A DNA stretch of 64,000 nt from Antedon bifida. Lineage: Eukaryota > Echinodermata > Crinoidea > Comatulida > Antedonidae. The stretch is from the NCBI GenBank assembly GCA_963402885.1, contig OY727094.1, positions 14,262,501-14,326,500 on the forward strand, in the 5' to 3' direction. A program made the position numbers and the translations under genes. Each line of letters opens with the position of its first letter. Within the stretch, counting starts at the first letter, position 1. Shown here in pieces: positions 47,401 to 60,100 of the stretch. The notes beneath the pieces are model-generated. The model made no database searches. It was not told where the DNA came from and saw only the letters and a list, made by a program, of their open reading frames with translations.

Positions 47401-50400
47401 ATCGTTCATTTAATGTAGGCCACTATGTAATTTCGTGTCATTTTTTTGTTAAAAGCAAAATTCCAGCTGATTTAGTATCTTTAGGATGTAAAGTAATGAA
47501 AAAAATATGTTGCCATTTTTTTAAAAAAGCTTAAGGGTGTCAAATCCAAGATGGCCGCCAATACGTAAAATATCCAATAAATGTACCATATTGGACAAAG
47601 TAACACCCTTTATGAATAATATTTTAAGTTCATATGGGTTCTCTGCTATATAAGAATTATTATAAACCTATATTCATTAGTATTCTGACATTTTGAATTT
47701 CAAAATGGCCGCCATTTTTTTTAAATGGATTAAATTTCTTATTAAAACATGTGCAAGTTATGACGTTGATTGAAATCACATAAAATGACAGGCCTATGAC
47801 AACAACATTGGTGATTAACACAAAATGGCGGCCATTTTGAATTTCAAAATGGCCACCATTTTTTAAAAAATGGGTTAAATTTCTTATTAAAACATGTGTA
47901 AGTTAAATAAAATTAGATTGAAATACACAAAATGATATGCTTATGACAACAACATGATGATTAACACAAAATGTTGACCATCAGGAGGTCTGAACAGTAC
48001 ACTTCTTCAAATTAAAACATCTCATAAACTTCTTCAGTTAAATGACAACTAACTCTGCCAAAGTCCTTCAATGAAATATTTCTAATCTTGAATGCGATAC
48101 AGTAAATTGACCTTCCTTCGTTTTCTACTACTGTATCCATCAAACTTCCACAGACTGATCTGCGATCCCAACAAGCTTGTTCAGAAACAAATTGGCAAAA
48201 GTACTGAAATACATCATTTCACCGCCAAATAATCTCTATAGGAGTCCTCTTTTACTTTAATAAGTTTGTCACCTGTATTCACCGTCATATATATTTTTTG
48301 CCAATATTCATCTTTTTCTTAGGATCCCATATAGACAGTTTGCCTTCTACAAGACTTTTACTAATCCCTCAAACATTTTCTGTCCAATTTCATCATGCCA
48401 TGGCCAACAAACACCTTTGTGCAAATTGCAGCATTCTTCATTAATCGGGATATCATCTCTCTTTAAATGTTGGCTTTCAAACTCATCAACTAGCTTTGCC
48501 AGCTCTGATGAAATCATTAATTTGTGTTATTCCAATGATACCACGCTCAATGACCCTGATCAATTGATGTAAACCCAGCAAGTCCCACACATACATGTCC
48601 TCTCATAAACTCCAATATCTGTAATTTGTTTCAGTAATCTGTTGAAATTGATACAGCGGAAGTAACCGGTCGTAGTTCAGGTGGTCATGAGCGAAGAAAT
48701 ATTTGATAAAAGGATGTGTACTTTTCATGTGTGCAGATATCGTTTTCTTGTGTCTCGGACATATATAGGAATATAGTTTAACCACATCATTTAGATTTCG
48801 TAGACTCTCTGTATCCAAGTTAATATCTTTATGATCAGCCTCTTTCAAACAAAATGATACTTCACTTAGAATCTCTTTCTCTGTCTGCATTTGTAGAAGC
48901 AAGTTGTAGAGAGAAAGCAGAATTAGTGTGCTTCTGTCCTTCCTTCGTTTTCTACTACTGTATCCATCAAACTTCCACAGACTGATCTGCGATCCCAACA
49001 AGCTTGTTCAGAAACAAATTGGCAAAAGTACTGCAATACCTCATTTCACCGCCAAATAATCTCTATAGGAGTCCTCTTTTACTTTGATAAGTTTGTCACC
49101 TGTATTCACCGTCATATATATTTTTTGCCAATATTCATCTTTTTCTTGGTATCCCATATAGACAGTTTGCCTTCTACAAGACTTTTACTAATGCCTCAAA
49201 CATTTTCTGTCCAATTTCATCATGCCATGGCCAACAAACACCTTTGTGCGAATTGCAGCATTCTTCATTAATCGGGATATCATCTCTAAGATGTTTTCCA
49301 TCTAAGATATTTGTGTCACTGGTTGTATAGGTAATACAAGTTCAGTTTCAACAAAAGCACTGGCCTCAACACTATTTTCACAATGCTACAGTCCAAAAGT
49401 CATGTAGTTTACCGGGTCGACATAATAATTGCTTCTTGATGTCATCTCTGTCCACCTCCACTCATCTCAGGCAAGAGTCATCACCAGGCATTTTTGTCTT
49501 TCCCTAGTACATGAGTTTTTATACCACAACCATGTGCACTCATCAAACCAGTGTATAATGGTGGTCTATCTGTAGGGGTATATATCTAATGAAATCGGTT
49601 GAGATTGTAGAAGATGAGAAGTAGGAGTTAATGCTGCCTATGAATAACCTTGTGAATGAGCTGTATCTTTATTTCCTTCAAGCTTCTGCCAAAAGTTGAC
49701 AGGTTGAAAACTTACCAACCATACTGGTGACTATGGCCCTGAAGGACATTGAATTACATAGCAATAACGCATTTATTATTTAACATCATATTTATACAGG
49801 ATTTCACAATAAGGTATAAATGCACTTGTTTTATATTGTGGTCCTGTCTCCTGTCAAGTTTCAGTTTCATGAAAAGAAATGAGATCTGTAATTTAGACTC
49901 TATATATAAATTATGGTTAATTCTGACATAGGCGAGCACAATGGAAAAACTTTGGAACAAATCTCTGCCTTGGATACCTACCTGAACTATCTCAGATGTA
50001 CCGCGAAATGTAAATTTAATAACAGTTTTTACTATTACGATATTGTTCCATATTTCTATCTTAGGAATATATTATAAAGAGTTTTAAAACAAAATTTCTG
50101 ATTTCATCGGTAGATTTTCAACTCAATTTCAATTGTACGCGGTCAAAGTAATTTCCGGGTTCACGATGAGTTCACAGGTTCACCTTGCAACTACACAATT
50201 ATACTATTTGTAATAGAATTCATCACACTGTTAACTACAATTTACCAAGCATTTGTTATTATTTTTTACCACTTTTCATATATATTAGAAGATTGCATTT
50301 GATCATAAATGTTACGATATTATTAAAACTAAAAAATCCCTCGAATAAGCATCTCCCTCAAATGAACTCTGCCTCCGCCCTATAAGGGCCCTACAAAACA

Positions 50401-53400
50401 ATAAACACTATACTTTAAAATGTTATTAATCATCTAAGACACTGTGATACAGAGTAGGTTTAGTTTTTCGAATGTCAAGCATTTTCAATAATGGTAACCG
50501 ACAGAAAACGTACAAAGAGAACGTCCTTCTAAAACCTTTTTACCCGAGTCATTATCATTCCGAGAACCATCGTTTACACTCCTAGCCCACCCTCTAGTTA
50601 GACGTAATTGTTGATGAATATTTGATATAAATTGGTAAGTTGTTCCATACTTTTGCAACTCCAAATTTGAACGATTAGTTAATTTAAGAGTCATAGTGGG
50701 TATTATATATCTGTTATATAGAGAACATTGACAACTTTAGACAGCCTTATATTTAGACAATCCTGTGAGAAGTGACAATTTTAGAACATTGTGTACCAAC
50801 AACAATTTATGCACACATATTTAAAAAAAATTATTTAAAGAATTTAATTTTTAGTGGCGGCCATTTTGAAATCCAAGATGGCCGACAGATTATCGCTTTA
50901 CATAGTTAAGACTGTATAATGGGTACAGTAATACCATCAAAACGGACTTGTTCCACATTCATAATTTGTATTATTGGTGATATTCTGATTTTTAATAGGG
51001 TTATTTGAATGCTGGCGGCCATCTTGAATTTGGTCCTTTAAATGTCTTTTGAAAAAATGGCAACATATTTTTTTTCATTCCTTATATTATCAAGATATGA
51101 AATAAAGTTAAAGTTTGCTTTTAACAAAAAATATACACGACATTCATATAAACGACATACCAGCCTACACTAATTAGGCTATTCATCAACCATCAATGGA
51201 CAACCTTCCGACGGAGCTATAGTTCATTTTATACGATACATTCCCATTGTCCAAATCATCCTATCGCTCTTTATTCATCAACCATCAATGGACAACCTTC
51301 CGACGGAGCTATAGTTGATTTTATACGATACATTCCCATTGTCCAAATCATCCTATCGCTCTTTATTCATCAACCATCAATGGACAACCTTCCGACGGAG
51401 CTATAGTTCATTTTATACGATACATTCCCATTGTCCAAATCATCCTATCGCTCTTTATTCATCAACCATCAATGGACAACCTTCCGACGGAGCTATAGTT
51501 GATTTTATACGATACATTCCCATTGTCCAAATCATCCTATCGCTCTTTATTCATCAACCATCAATGGACAACCTTCCGACGGAGCTATAGTTTATTTTAT
51601 ACAATACATTCCCATTGTCCAAATCATCCAATTGCTCTTTATCCATAACCTATTAACGGACAACATTCCGACGGAGCTAGCTAATTTTATACGATACATT
51701 CCCATTGTCCAAATCATCCTATCGCTCTTTATTCATTAACCATCAACGGACAACCTTCCGACGGAGCTATAGTTGATTTTATACGATACATTCCCATTGT
51801 CCAAATCATCCTATCGCTCTTTATTCATCAACCATCAACGGACAACCTTCCGACGGAGCTATAGTTGATTTTATACGATACATTCCCATTGTCCAAATCA
51901 TCCTATCGCTCTTTATTCATTAACCATCAACGGACAACCTTCCGACGGAGCTATAGTTGATTTTATACGATACATTCCCATTGTCCAAATCATCCTATCG
52001 CTCTTTATTCATCAACCATCAACGAACAACCTTCCGACGGAGCTATAGTTGATTTTATACGATATATTCCCATTGTCCAAATCATCCTATCGCTCATTAT
52101 TCATTAACCATCAACGGACAACCTTCCGACGGAGCTATAGTAGTTGATTTTATACGATATATTCCCATTGTCCAAATCATCCTATCGCACTTTATTCATC
52201 AACGGACAACCTTCCGACGGAGCTATAGCTGATTTTATACGAGACATTCCCATTGTCCAAATCATCCTATCGCACTTTATTCATTAACCATCAACGGACA
52301 ACCTTCCGACGGAGCTATAGTTGATTTTATACGATACATTCCCATTGTCCAAATCATCCTATCGCTCTTTATTCATTAACCATCAACGGACAACCTTCCG
52401 ACGGAGCTATAGTTTATTTTATACGATATATTCCCATTGTCCAAATCATCCTATCGCTCTTTATTCATCAACCATCAACGGACAACCTTCCGACGGAGCT
52501 ATAGTTGATTTTATACGATACATTCCCATTGTCCAAATCATCCTATCGCTCTTTATTCATTAACCATCAACGGACAACCTTCCGACGGAGCTATAGTTTA
52601 TTTTATACAATACATTCCCATTGTCCAAATCATCCAATTGCTCTTTATCCATTACCTATTAACGGACAACATTCCGACGGAGCTAGCTGATTTTATACGA
52701 TACATTCCCATTGTCCAAATCATCCTATCGCTCTTTATTCATTAACCATCAACGGACAACCTTCCGACGGAGCTATAGTTGATTTTATACGATACATTCC
52801 CATTGTCCAAATCATCCTATTGCTCTTTATTCATTAACCATCAACGGACAACCTTCCGACGGAGCTATAGTTGATTTTATACGATACATTCCCATTGTCC
52901 AAATCATCCTATCGCTCTTTATTCAACAACGGACAACCTTCCGACGGAGCTATAGTTGATTTTATACGATACATTCCCATTGTCCAAATCATCCTATCGC
53001 TCTTTATTCAACAACGGACAACCTTCTGAAGGAGCATGGTTTGATTTTATAAGATGCATTTTTGTCATATCATTGTTTATTCATCAACCCGAAACAATAT
53101 ATCGATTAAAAAAACGAAATTCTTGGAAATATTTGGAGTTTATGTTACATGATTAGTGCATGCATTAGTAAGAAAAAATTTCATTCGTTCCAATTAAAAT
53201 ATTTCATTATAGTATTATAGTATATTCCATTATAATAGTAGTATTTTTAAAATTCTTTCAGCTTGTTCAACCGTTGGCCTGTCCATCTGGTAAAGGTTTA
53301 CTGAAGAACCAGCCGGAAATTGCTGACTGGATGAAACGTGTGGAAGACAAATTGAATCCAGATTACGATGAATTGAATAAACCACTGAAAGCAGTTTGCC

Positions 53401-53408
53401 AACAATGA
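44499..53408 (+). CDS. GSTT-like: Theta-class glutathione S-transferase (5' exon not located)
   Basis: Five exons were joined: 44499 or 44505 to 44600, 46062-46149, 46414-46564, 47060-47227 and 53262-53408, with phases 1, 2, 0 and 0 and a TGA stop. The N-terminal thioredoxin-like domain shows LSQPSRAVVLFCKYNKIPY (theta-class catalytic serine region), then SVPAIKDGDFTLGESTAIVR with the glutathione-binding VPA and ES residues. The C-terminal helical domain has AYLAWQHTGIRK and ISVADLFAICELVQP. It would conjugate glutathione to electrophiles in the cytosol. The identified part is about 217 aa; the family is about 220-240 aa, so only the first few residues (MxLxLYY-type) are missing, on an upstream exon I could not find before 44499. 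The last intron (47228-53261) holds a 3.76-kb transposon and a 92-bp satellite. The gene converges on OGFOD2 with 741 bp between stops. Confidence 0.9.
44651..45033 (+). repeat. GGACAATTACCACCC / CCATAGGACAACTACC short tandem repeat
   Basis: Irregular 14-17-bp units in GST intron 1 (after the first recognised exon), ending in a run of 14 C. Two unit types alternate without a fixed order. Confidence 0.9.
45648..45905. mobile_element. MITE-like block with inverted TGACGTCA palindromes
   Basis: AAATGACGTCATGAT (45799-45813) and its exact complement ATCATGACGTCATTT (45865-45879) flank AATAAGAACAATAAAATTGT...ATTGCTATTAC. A related sequence is at 34709-34790 (CAATAAGAACAATAACATTA ... CTGACGTCAT). 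The left part starts GGTCCGGTTATACTACGAAA. No complete terminal repeat was found, so limits are approximate. Confidence 0.45.
46750..46905. repeat. AGATATCCGAGTTTTT repeat in GST intron
   Basis: Four to five imperfect copies of AGATATCCGAGTTTTTAGAT with TCTAGAAAAG spacers. The words resemble those at 32300-32470. Confidence 0.6.
47411..51174 (-). mobile_element. 3.76-kb DNA transposon, family X, copy 1 (in GST last intron)
   Basis: It is bounded by TAATGTAGGCC on the left and GGCTGGTA-type sequence ending GCCTACACTA on the right, so both ends read TARTGTAGGCY inward; ATT lies on both sides as a 3-bp target duplication. The subterminal regions share TTTTTTGTTAAAAGCAAA and many ATGGCGGCCAT words. 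The same element occurs inverted at 56467-60170. The coding strand is minus: a 132-codon ORF (49001-48603) contains TESLRNLNDVVKLYSYICPR and HPFIKYFFAHDHLNYDRLLP, a pattern I associate with transposon-derived proteins but cannot name. The remainder is broken, so the copy is likely dead. A 350-bp segment is duplicated inside (48114-48463 and 48939-49288). Confidence 0.88.
48114..49288. repeat. 350-bp direct duplication inside transposon copy 1
   Basis: 48114-48463 and 48939-49288 are nearly identical; both start CCTTCGTTTTCTACTACTGT and end TAATCGGGATATCATCTCT. Transposon copy 2 has the segment once (about 59140-59530, reverse orientation). Confidence 0.85.
51181..53035 (+). repeat. 92-bp satellite, about 20 copies, next to transposon copy 1
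   Basis: The unit contains ACCATCAATGGACAACCTTC, CGACGGAGCTATAGTTGATT and CATTCCCATTGTCCAAATCA; starts are 92 bp apart (51181, 51273). It begins 4 bp after the ATT target duplication of the transposon. A distinctive variant pair (ATCCAATTGCTCTTTATCCAT followed by AACATTCCGACGGAGCTAGCT) occurs twice, about 51620 and 52630, showing multi-unit duplication. The ORFs in it are by-products. Confidence 0.97.
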
Positions 53409-54149
53409 ACTAAATAGGCCTCTGTAAGAGATGGCCGTTTATGTTCTTTCTATCATTTTCCAACAACTAAAGTAGTTTAAGTTTCTTTCATTGTTGTTTA
53501 TTAAACATTTCCAACAATATGTTACAATTAGTTCTTCTTTCGTTTTATTAAAACATTTTTCTAACAATTTTACAATTAGTTCTTTATTTTCGTTTGTTTA
53601 TTAAAACATTTTCCATCAACAATATATTAATTACTTTTTATAAATTATTAAACAATAATTAAGCTTATTTTCAAGGAGTTTTTTGCACAAGTGCCACTAG
53701 TTTGGAACCAGCTTTCACTCCATACCCGTCAATGTAAATCTCTTAAGTAAATCAAGTAACTTCTAAAATCTCACCTTTTTAATAATTCTTGTTGGTCTTT
53801 TAGCGCTGTAAAACATCAGTAAATAGCGCTTTATAAAAGTTTATTATTCTTTTAAATATATAATATATATTTATAATAATATACTAATGTATATACAGTA
53901 CTATAATAGTTCTCTTTAATGGAGACTATGTTTTCCCATATTCTATCTCCTCCTAAACCTCACAGTCGACACACTTTTTCAAACAAAAAACGCTTCAAAC
54001 CAATGTCTCTGCTACATCTTTATGCCTTAACCATTCTTGACATCCTTACATGTCACATAGTTAGGTCGCAGAGAGGTCATAATTACACATGTCCATTGGA
54101 AGAATCTTGTAAATATATTATTTGAGTTGTAAAATTTTTGACCTATGCA
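53409..54149. other. Intergenic region between convergent GST and OGFOD2 genes
   Basis: Both 3' UTRs must fit in these 741 bp. ATTAAA occurs at about 53503 for GST, and TTTATT at 53840-53845 (AATAAA on the minus strand) could serve OGFOD2. AT-rich; no other gene is supported. A 68-codon ORF at 53919-54125 is not convincing. Confidence 0.5.
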
Positions 54150-57100
54150 TTATAAAGTACAACAAACATCGACAGTTGTATTTTCTGGTTGAGTGAATCC
54201 ATCTCCGAATCCAACAGTCTTAATAAGTTCAGGTTTATTATCACACATTGGACACACTTTATTCCTTATTTTGGAAGATCGCATCCAAATAATTAGATTG
54301 TACCGTTCACCATCTGCTACTGGAAGAGCACCGTGCATGTGTTGTCCTCGATGAATTAAACCATACGTTGGCTTGTGGCAATATTCAGTACGCTGTGGTT
54401 CTTCTATTCCTCGTTGCTGTTAAAAACAACACAAAATTAACAAACCTGCTATGTTGCTATATAAAAGACAACCATGTCAATTCAACAGAGGTATACAAAA
54501 GCCAAAATGGAAGCCTAGTGTGCAATATTTTATATGACTAATGTTAGACTGGCTTTAGACTGCCACCAGGAAATGACATTAAGAACATCTTGTCTTGAGT
54601 CCTTATCATGTGTATGAACAGAAAAGTTCAGGTACTCAAAACAAGCATCTGAGGGTGGTTGGGAGAATATATACAATATGATTGTCACCAATATAGCTAC
54701 ATTTTACATTATTCGGGTCATAATAACAAAATTGTATTCGGGTCATAAAAACAAAATTGTATCGGTCATAATAACAAAATTGTATCGGTCATAATAACAA
54801 AATTGTATCGGTCATAATAACAAAATTGTATCGGTCATAATAAAAAAATTGTATTCGGGTCATAATAAAAAAATTGTATCGGTCATAATGAAAAAATTGT
54901 ATCGGTCATAATAACAAAATTGTATCGGTCATAATAACAAAATTGTATCGGTCATAATAACAAAATTGTATTCGGGTCATAATAACAAAATTGTATTCGG
55001 GTCATAAAAACAAAATTGTATCGGTCATAATAACAAAATTGTATCGGTCATAATAACAAAATTGTATCGGTCATAATAACAAAATTGTATTCGGGTCATA
55101 ATAACAAAATTGTATCGGTCATAATAACAAAATTGTATCGGTCATAATAAAAAAATCATATTGGTCATAAAGTATTACTTAAAATAGAATGTAAACCATT
55201 TAATTATGGTGTTCAGTGCCAAAATTATACAAATCGTTGCTTTGTTTTTTATAACCGGATACATTCAGGCATTGTTTTTACTTACATGACGCATGCCTCC
55301 AAAATACAATGAGCCCTCAGTGAAATCACTTGTAAGTGATATATTAAGAGTGACCTCTGCATTATCATAATGATAGTTAAGATCCAAATCTTCTCCAATC
55401 TTGTACTTTACAACAAAAGCTTTGTGAGAGTCTAACAAGTCTCCACCACAGTCTGGATACAAGAGCCTAGCGAGTGGAGTTATGTAATTCTGACGTAAAG
55501 GTGTGATGAAGTAGTCATCAAATCCCAATTCATTCATTAATACCTACAACAAAATACATTTTGAGAATTTTAAGCAGGTCTATGCTTTACTAATAGTAGT
55601 GGCTTTTATTTTATTTTTATTTATTTTCAATCCTTCTACATAACAAAGAAATCAAATAAATTATTTAAAAACAAAATCAATATCAAGAAGTGATAAAATA
55701 CAGTAAAAATCACAATGCTTGGTCAATTGTAGATCATGGAAATCAATGAATTCTACTACATATTATACAAATGTGTTATAATACAATATTGTGTGTAATG
55801 CATGTGGTGGCATTTATTTGAGGAAAAAAGTAAAGGTTATGGGCTGTTTATGAGAGGGCATTTATACCAAATGATGTTGTATGGGGTAGGGGGAGTTAAT
55901 TTGAGGTGGGGGTTTGAGTAGTTTATGCAAAGCAGGGCATTTATGGTAACCACACTTACACCATAATTGTTCATTGTATTTGGTCTTCCTTTTGGTAAAT
56001 CTGTGTTTTCAAAATGTTCTATTTCTTCTTTAAATGAATTACAAAACTCTTCAGTAAAAATTGGAAAAGAGTAAATACGCTCTCCTACATAAAAAAAACA
56101 GTTAAATGTGAAACATGAAACGTAATTACAGTAAATATGCAAGTTTTTGAATGCCATTTTGAGTTATAGAACTTCCATGGTTCACAAAATAACAATGCAA
56201 AAACATGTAATTTTACCATTTTCTGGGTGCTTGACTTTCCTTTAATGTGTTTGAAATATGCCTTTTTGTCAAATAGTTTTAATCATATAGGAAAGCCTAC
56301 TATACTAGTGTGGAGCTTTGATTTTTATCTTTTTCGATTACTGTTCAATGGCAGAATGAGCTTCACAATGTACAGTTATTATATGGCAATCAGAGAATCT
56401 TTTACTAACTTTTTATAGAATTTGATTACAATAGGTCAACTATCAACAAACCTTTTTCAGTACTTATAATGTAGGCTGGTATGTCGTTTATATGAATGTC
56501 GTGTATATTTTTTGTTAAAAGCAAACTTTGACTTTATTTCATATCTTGATAATATAAGGAATGAAAAAAAATATGTTGCCATTTTTTCTAAAGAAATTTA
56601 AAGGACCAAATTCAAGATGGCCGCCAATACTCAAATAACCCTATTTAAAACCAGAATATCACCAATAACACAAATTATGAATGTGGAACAAGTCCGTTTT
56701 GATGGTATTACACATTATACAATCTTAACTATGTATAGCGATAATCTGTCGGCCATCTTGGATTTCAAAATGGCCGCCACTAAAAAATAAATAATTTTTG
56801 TTGTTTCAACACAATGTTCTAAAATAGTCACTTCTCATAGGATTGTCTAAATATAAGGCTGTCTAAAGTTGTCAATGTTCTCTATATAATACCCCTACTA
56901 TGACCCTTGAATTACCTAATCGTTCAAAGTTGGAGTTGCAAAAGTATGGAACAACTTACATTGATATCAAATATTCAGCAACAATTAATTCTAAATCTAA
57001 ATTATAGATCTCATTTCTTTTCATAAAAGTGAAACTTGTATTTCAATGTTTGTATCTCAGACAGGACCACAATATAAAACAAGTGTATTTATACCTTACT

Positions 57101-60100
57101 GGCAATTATACCCGCCACAGGGCGGCTTTCTAAATTAGTTTAAAGCCTTCTCAGACCCCAGTGTCCCTATACCCGCCAACCTCCACCCCCCTTCAATAAC
57201 ATCCCACACTCTTTTTTAAAAACAAATTCTTCCCAGGACAAATGTCAATTCAACTTTAGGGTTAGGGGTATACATAGCTATGATAGGCCTATGTTTTAAG
57301 TACGTTGTAAACTGTGTAAATGAATAGGTGTCATATTGGCTGATATATATAATTTAGATACTGCGGCCTCCAGCCTTCTTTCTCCTATCACCATCCCAGC
57401 CACAAAAACAAACTCCTCCCATGGACAGTTCAAATGTAGTAACTTTTCCTAGTACAATTCCAATCATGTTATACTTCATTACGCCAGTATTTCCGCCCCT
57501 CTTCCTCCCTCCCAACACATCCCAGATACTGGGTGATTGTGTTTAAGACGTTTCCAGTACAAATTATGTTAGCCATCACTACCAACTCATAATCCCTCAG
57601 TGCCTGTTTTCAGATGTAGTTTAAAACATTCCCAGTACAGTTTCGGTCTTGGTGACAGGCATACATCCCCACCCCCTTTCCAGGGCTAATTAAAATACTT
57701 TATAACAATTTCCTACCACACAGTTCTGGTCAATTTGATAGCTTACTACCCCTAGCCTAAGCAAAATTAAATTCCCGGTACAATTGCGGTCATTTTGATA
57801 CCTCATATGCATGGTTACGTGCTGAAACAGAACTAACATCGAAAGTGAGGAAAAGTGGGCCATTTTGACCACATTTTGGCCCCTAATGCTTGGTTCCCAC
57901 TAGAGACGCAACAAAACGACGTAACGCAACGTAAGGGATTTGACCAATCACAAGCGATGGATTTATTTGACGGTCGCTTGTCATTGGTCAACTGGTTTGC
58001 GTTGCGTCTACGTCCTTGCATTGCGTCCTAGTGGGAACCAAGCTTAACTTAGATCCTAGATGGCGGATAATGTTCAAATTAGAACTTTCCCGGTACAATT
58101 CTGGTCATTTTGATACCCAATATGTAAGGTTATGTGCAGTAACAAATATTTGTATAACGCACAAACAAACAAACGTACAAACTCTCTAACTTATAATATA
58201 GATTGTGAAATCCTGTATAAATATGGTGTTCAATAATAAATGCGTTATTGCCATGTAATTCAATGTCTGAAACTTCAAGGCCATGGTCACCAGTATGGTT
58301 GGTAAGTTTTCAACCTGTCAACTTTTGGCAGAAGCTTGAAGAAAGATACAGCTCATTCACAAGCTTCATGGGCAGCATTAACTCCCACTTCTCATCTTCT
58401 ACAATCTCAACCGATTTCATTAGATGTACCTTAAAGTTGACCACCATTATACACTGGTTTGATGAGTGCACATGGTTGTGGTATAAAAACTCATGTACTA
58501 GGGAAATACAAGATAATGCCTGGTGATGACTCTTGCCCGAGATGAGTGGAGGTGGACAGAGATGACATCAAGAAGCAATTATTTCGACCTGGTGAATTAT
58601 ATGGCTTTTAAACATGTAGCATTGTGAAAATAGTGTTGCGGCCAGTGCTTTTGTTGTATTGTATTACCTATACAACAGTGACACAAATATCTTAAAAACT
58701 CTGCTTTCTCTCTACAACTTCTGACACTTTTCTCGAAAAAATTCAGACAGAGAAAATGATTCTAAGTGACGTATCATTTTGTTTGAAAAACGCTGATCAT
58801 AAAGATATTAACTTGAATACAGAGAGATGTGGTTAAACTATCCCTATATATGTCAGAGACACAAGACAACGATATCTGCACACATGGAAAGTACACATGC
58901 TTTTATAAAATATTTCTTTGCTCATGACCACCTGAACTATGGCCGGTTACTTCAGCTGTATCACTTTCAACAGATTACTGATATTGGAGTTTATGAGACG
59001 ACATGTATGTGTGACAAAGGGAATTGCTGGATTTACATCAATTGATCAAGGTCATTGAGCATGGTATCATTGGAATAACACAAATTAATAATTTCATCAG
59101 AGCTGGCAAATCTAGTTGATGAGTTTGAAAGCCAACATTTAAAGAGAGATGATATCTTGATTAATGAAGAATGCTGCAAATCCCACAGAGGTGTTTGTTG
59201 GCCATGGCATGATGACATTGGACAGAAAATGTTTGAGGCATTGGTAAAAGTTTTGTAGAAGGCAAACTATATGAGATCCTAAGAAAAGGATGAATATTGG
59301 CAAAAAATATATATGACGGTGAATACAGGTGACAAACTTATCAAAGTAAAAGAGGACTCCAATAGAGATTCTTTGTCGTATCACATAGTCAGCTGGTACA
59401 GTACTGTATATAAGAACGTATGAGCATTTGGGGGTGAACTGAGGTATTGATTGCAGTACTTTTGCCAATTTGTTTCTGAACAAGCTTGTTGGGATCACAG
59501 ATCAGTCTGTTGAAGTTTGATGGATACAATAGTAGAGAACGAAGGAAGGTCAACTTACTATATTGCATGCATAATATATGCATTCAAGACAGCGCACTGA
59601 TTAGAAATAATTATTTCATTTGGCAGAGTTAGTTAATCACCATGTTGTCATAGGCATATCATTTGTGTCATTTCAATCTAATTTAATTTAACTTACACAC
59701 GTTTTAATAAGAAATTTAACCCTTTTTAAAAAAATGGCGGCCACCATTTTGTGTTAATAACCGTGTTGTTGTCATGGCCTATCATTTTATGTGATTTCAA
59801 TCAACGTCATAACTTGCACATGTTTTAATAAGAAGTTTAATCCATTTTTTTAAAATGGCGGCCATTTTGAAATTCAAAATGTCAAAATACTAATGAATAT
59901 AGGTTTATAATAATTTTTATATAGCAGATAACCCATATAGCATTAATTTAAACTTAAAATATTATTCATAATGGGTGTTACTTTGTCCAATATGGTACAT
60001 TTATTGGATATTTTACGTATTGGCGGCCATCTTGGATTTGACACCCTTAAGCTTTTTAAAAAAAATGGCAACATATTTTTTTTATTACTTTACATCCTAA

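Noticed and set aside
47411..51174. Assignment of the transposon to CACTA/EnSpm because an end reads CACTA
   Set aside because: CACTA elements read CACTA from the outside inward; here the outermost word reading inward is TAGTG, so the resemblance is in the wrong direction.
51315..53156. ORFs with repeated ILYDTFPLSKSSYRS
   Set aside because: By-products of the 92-bp satellite; reading frame changes from unit to unit.
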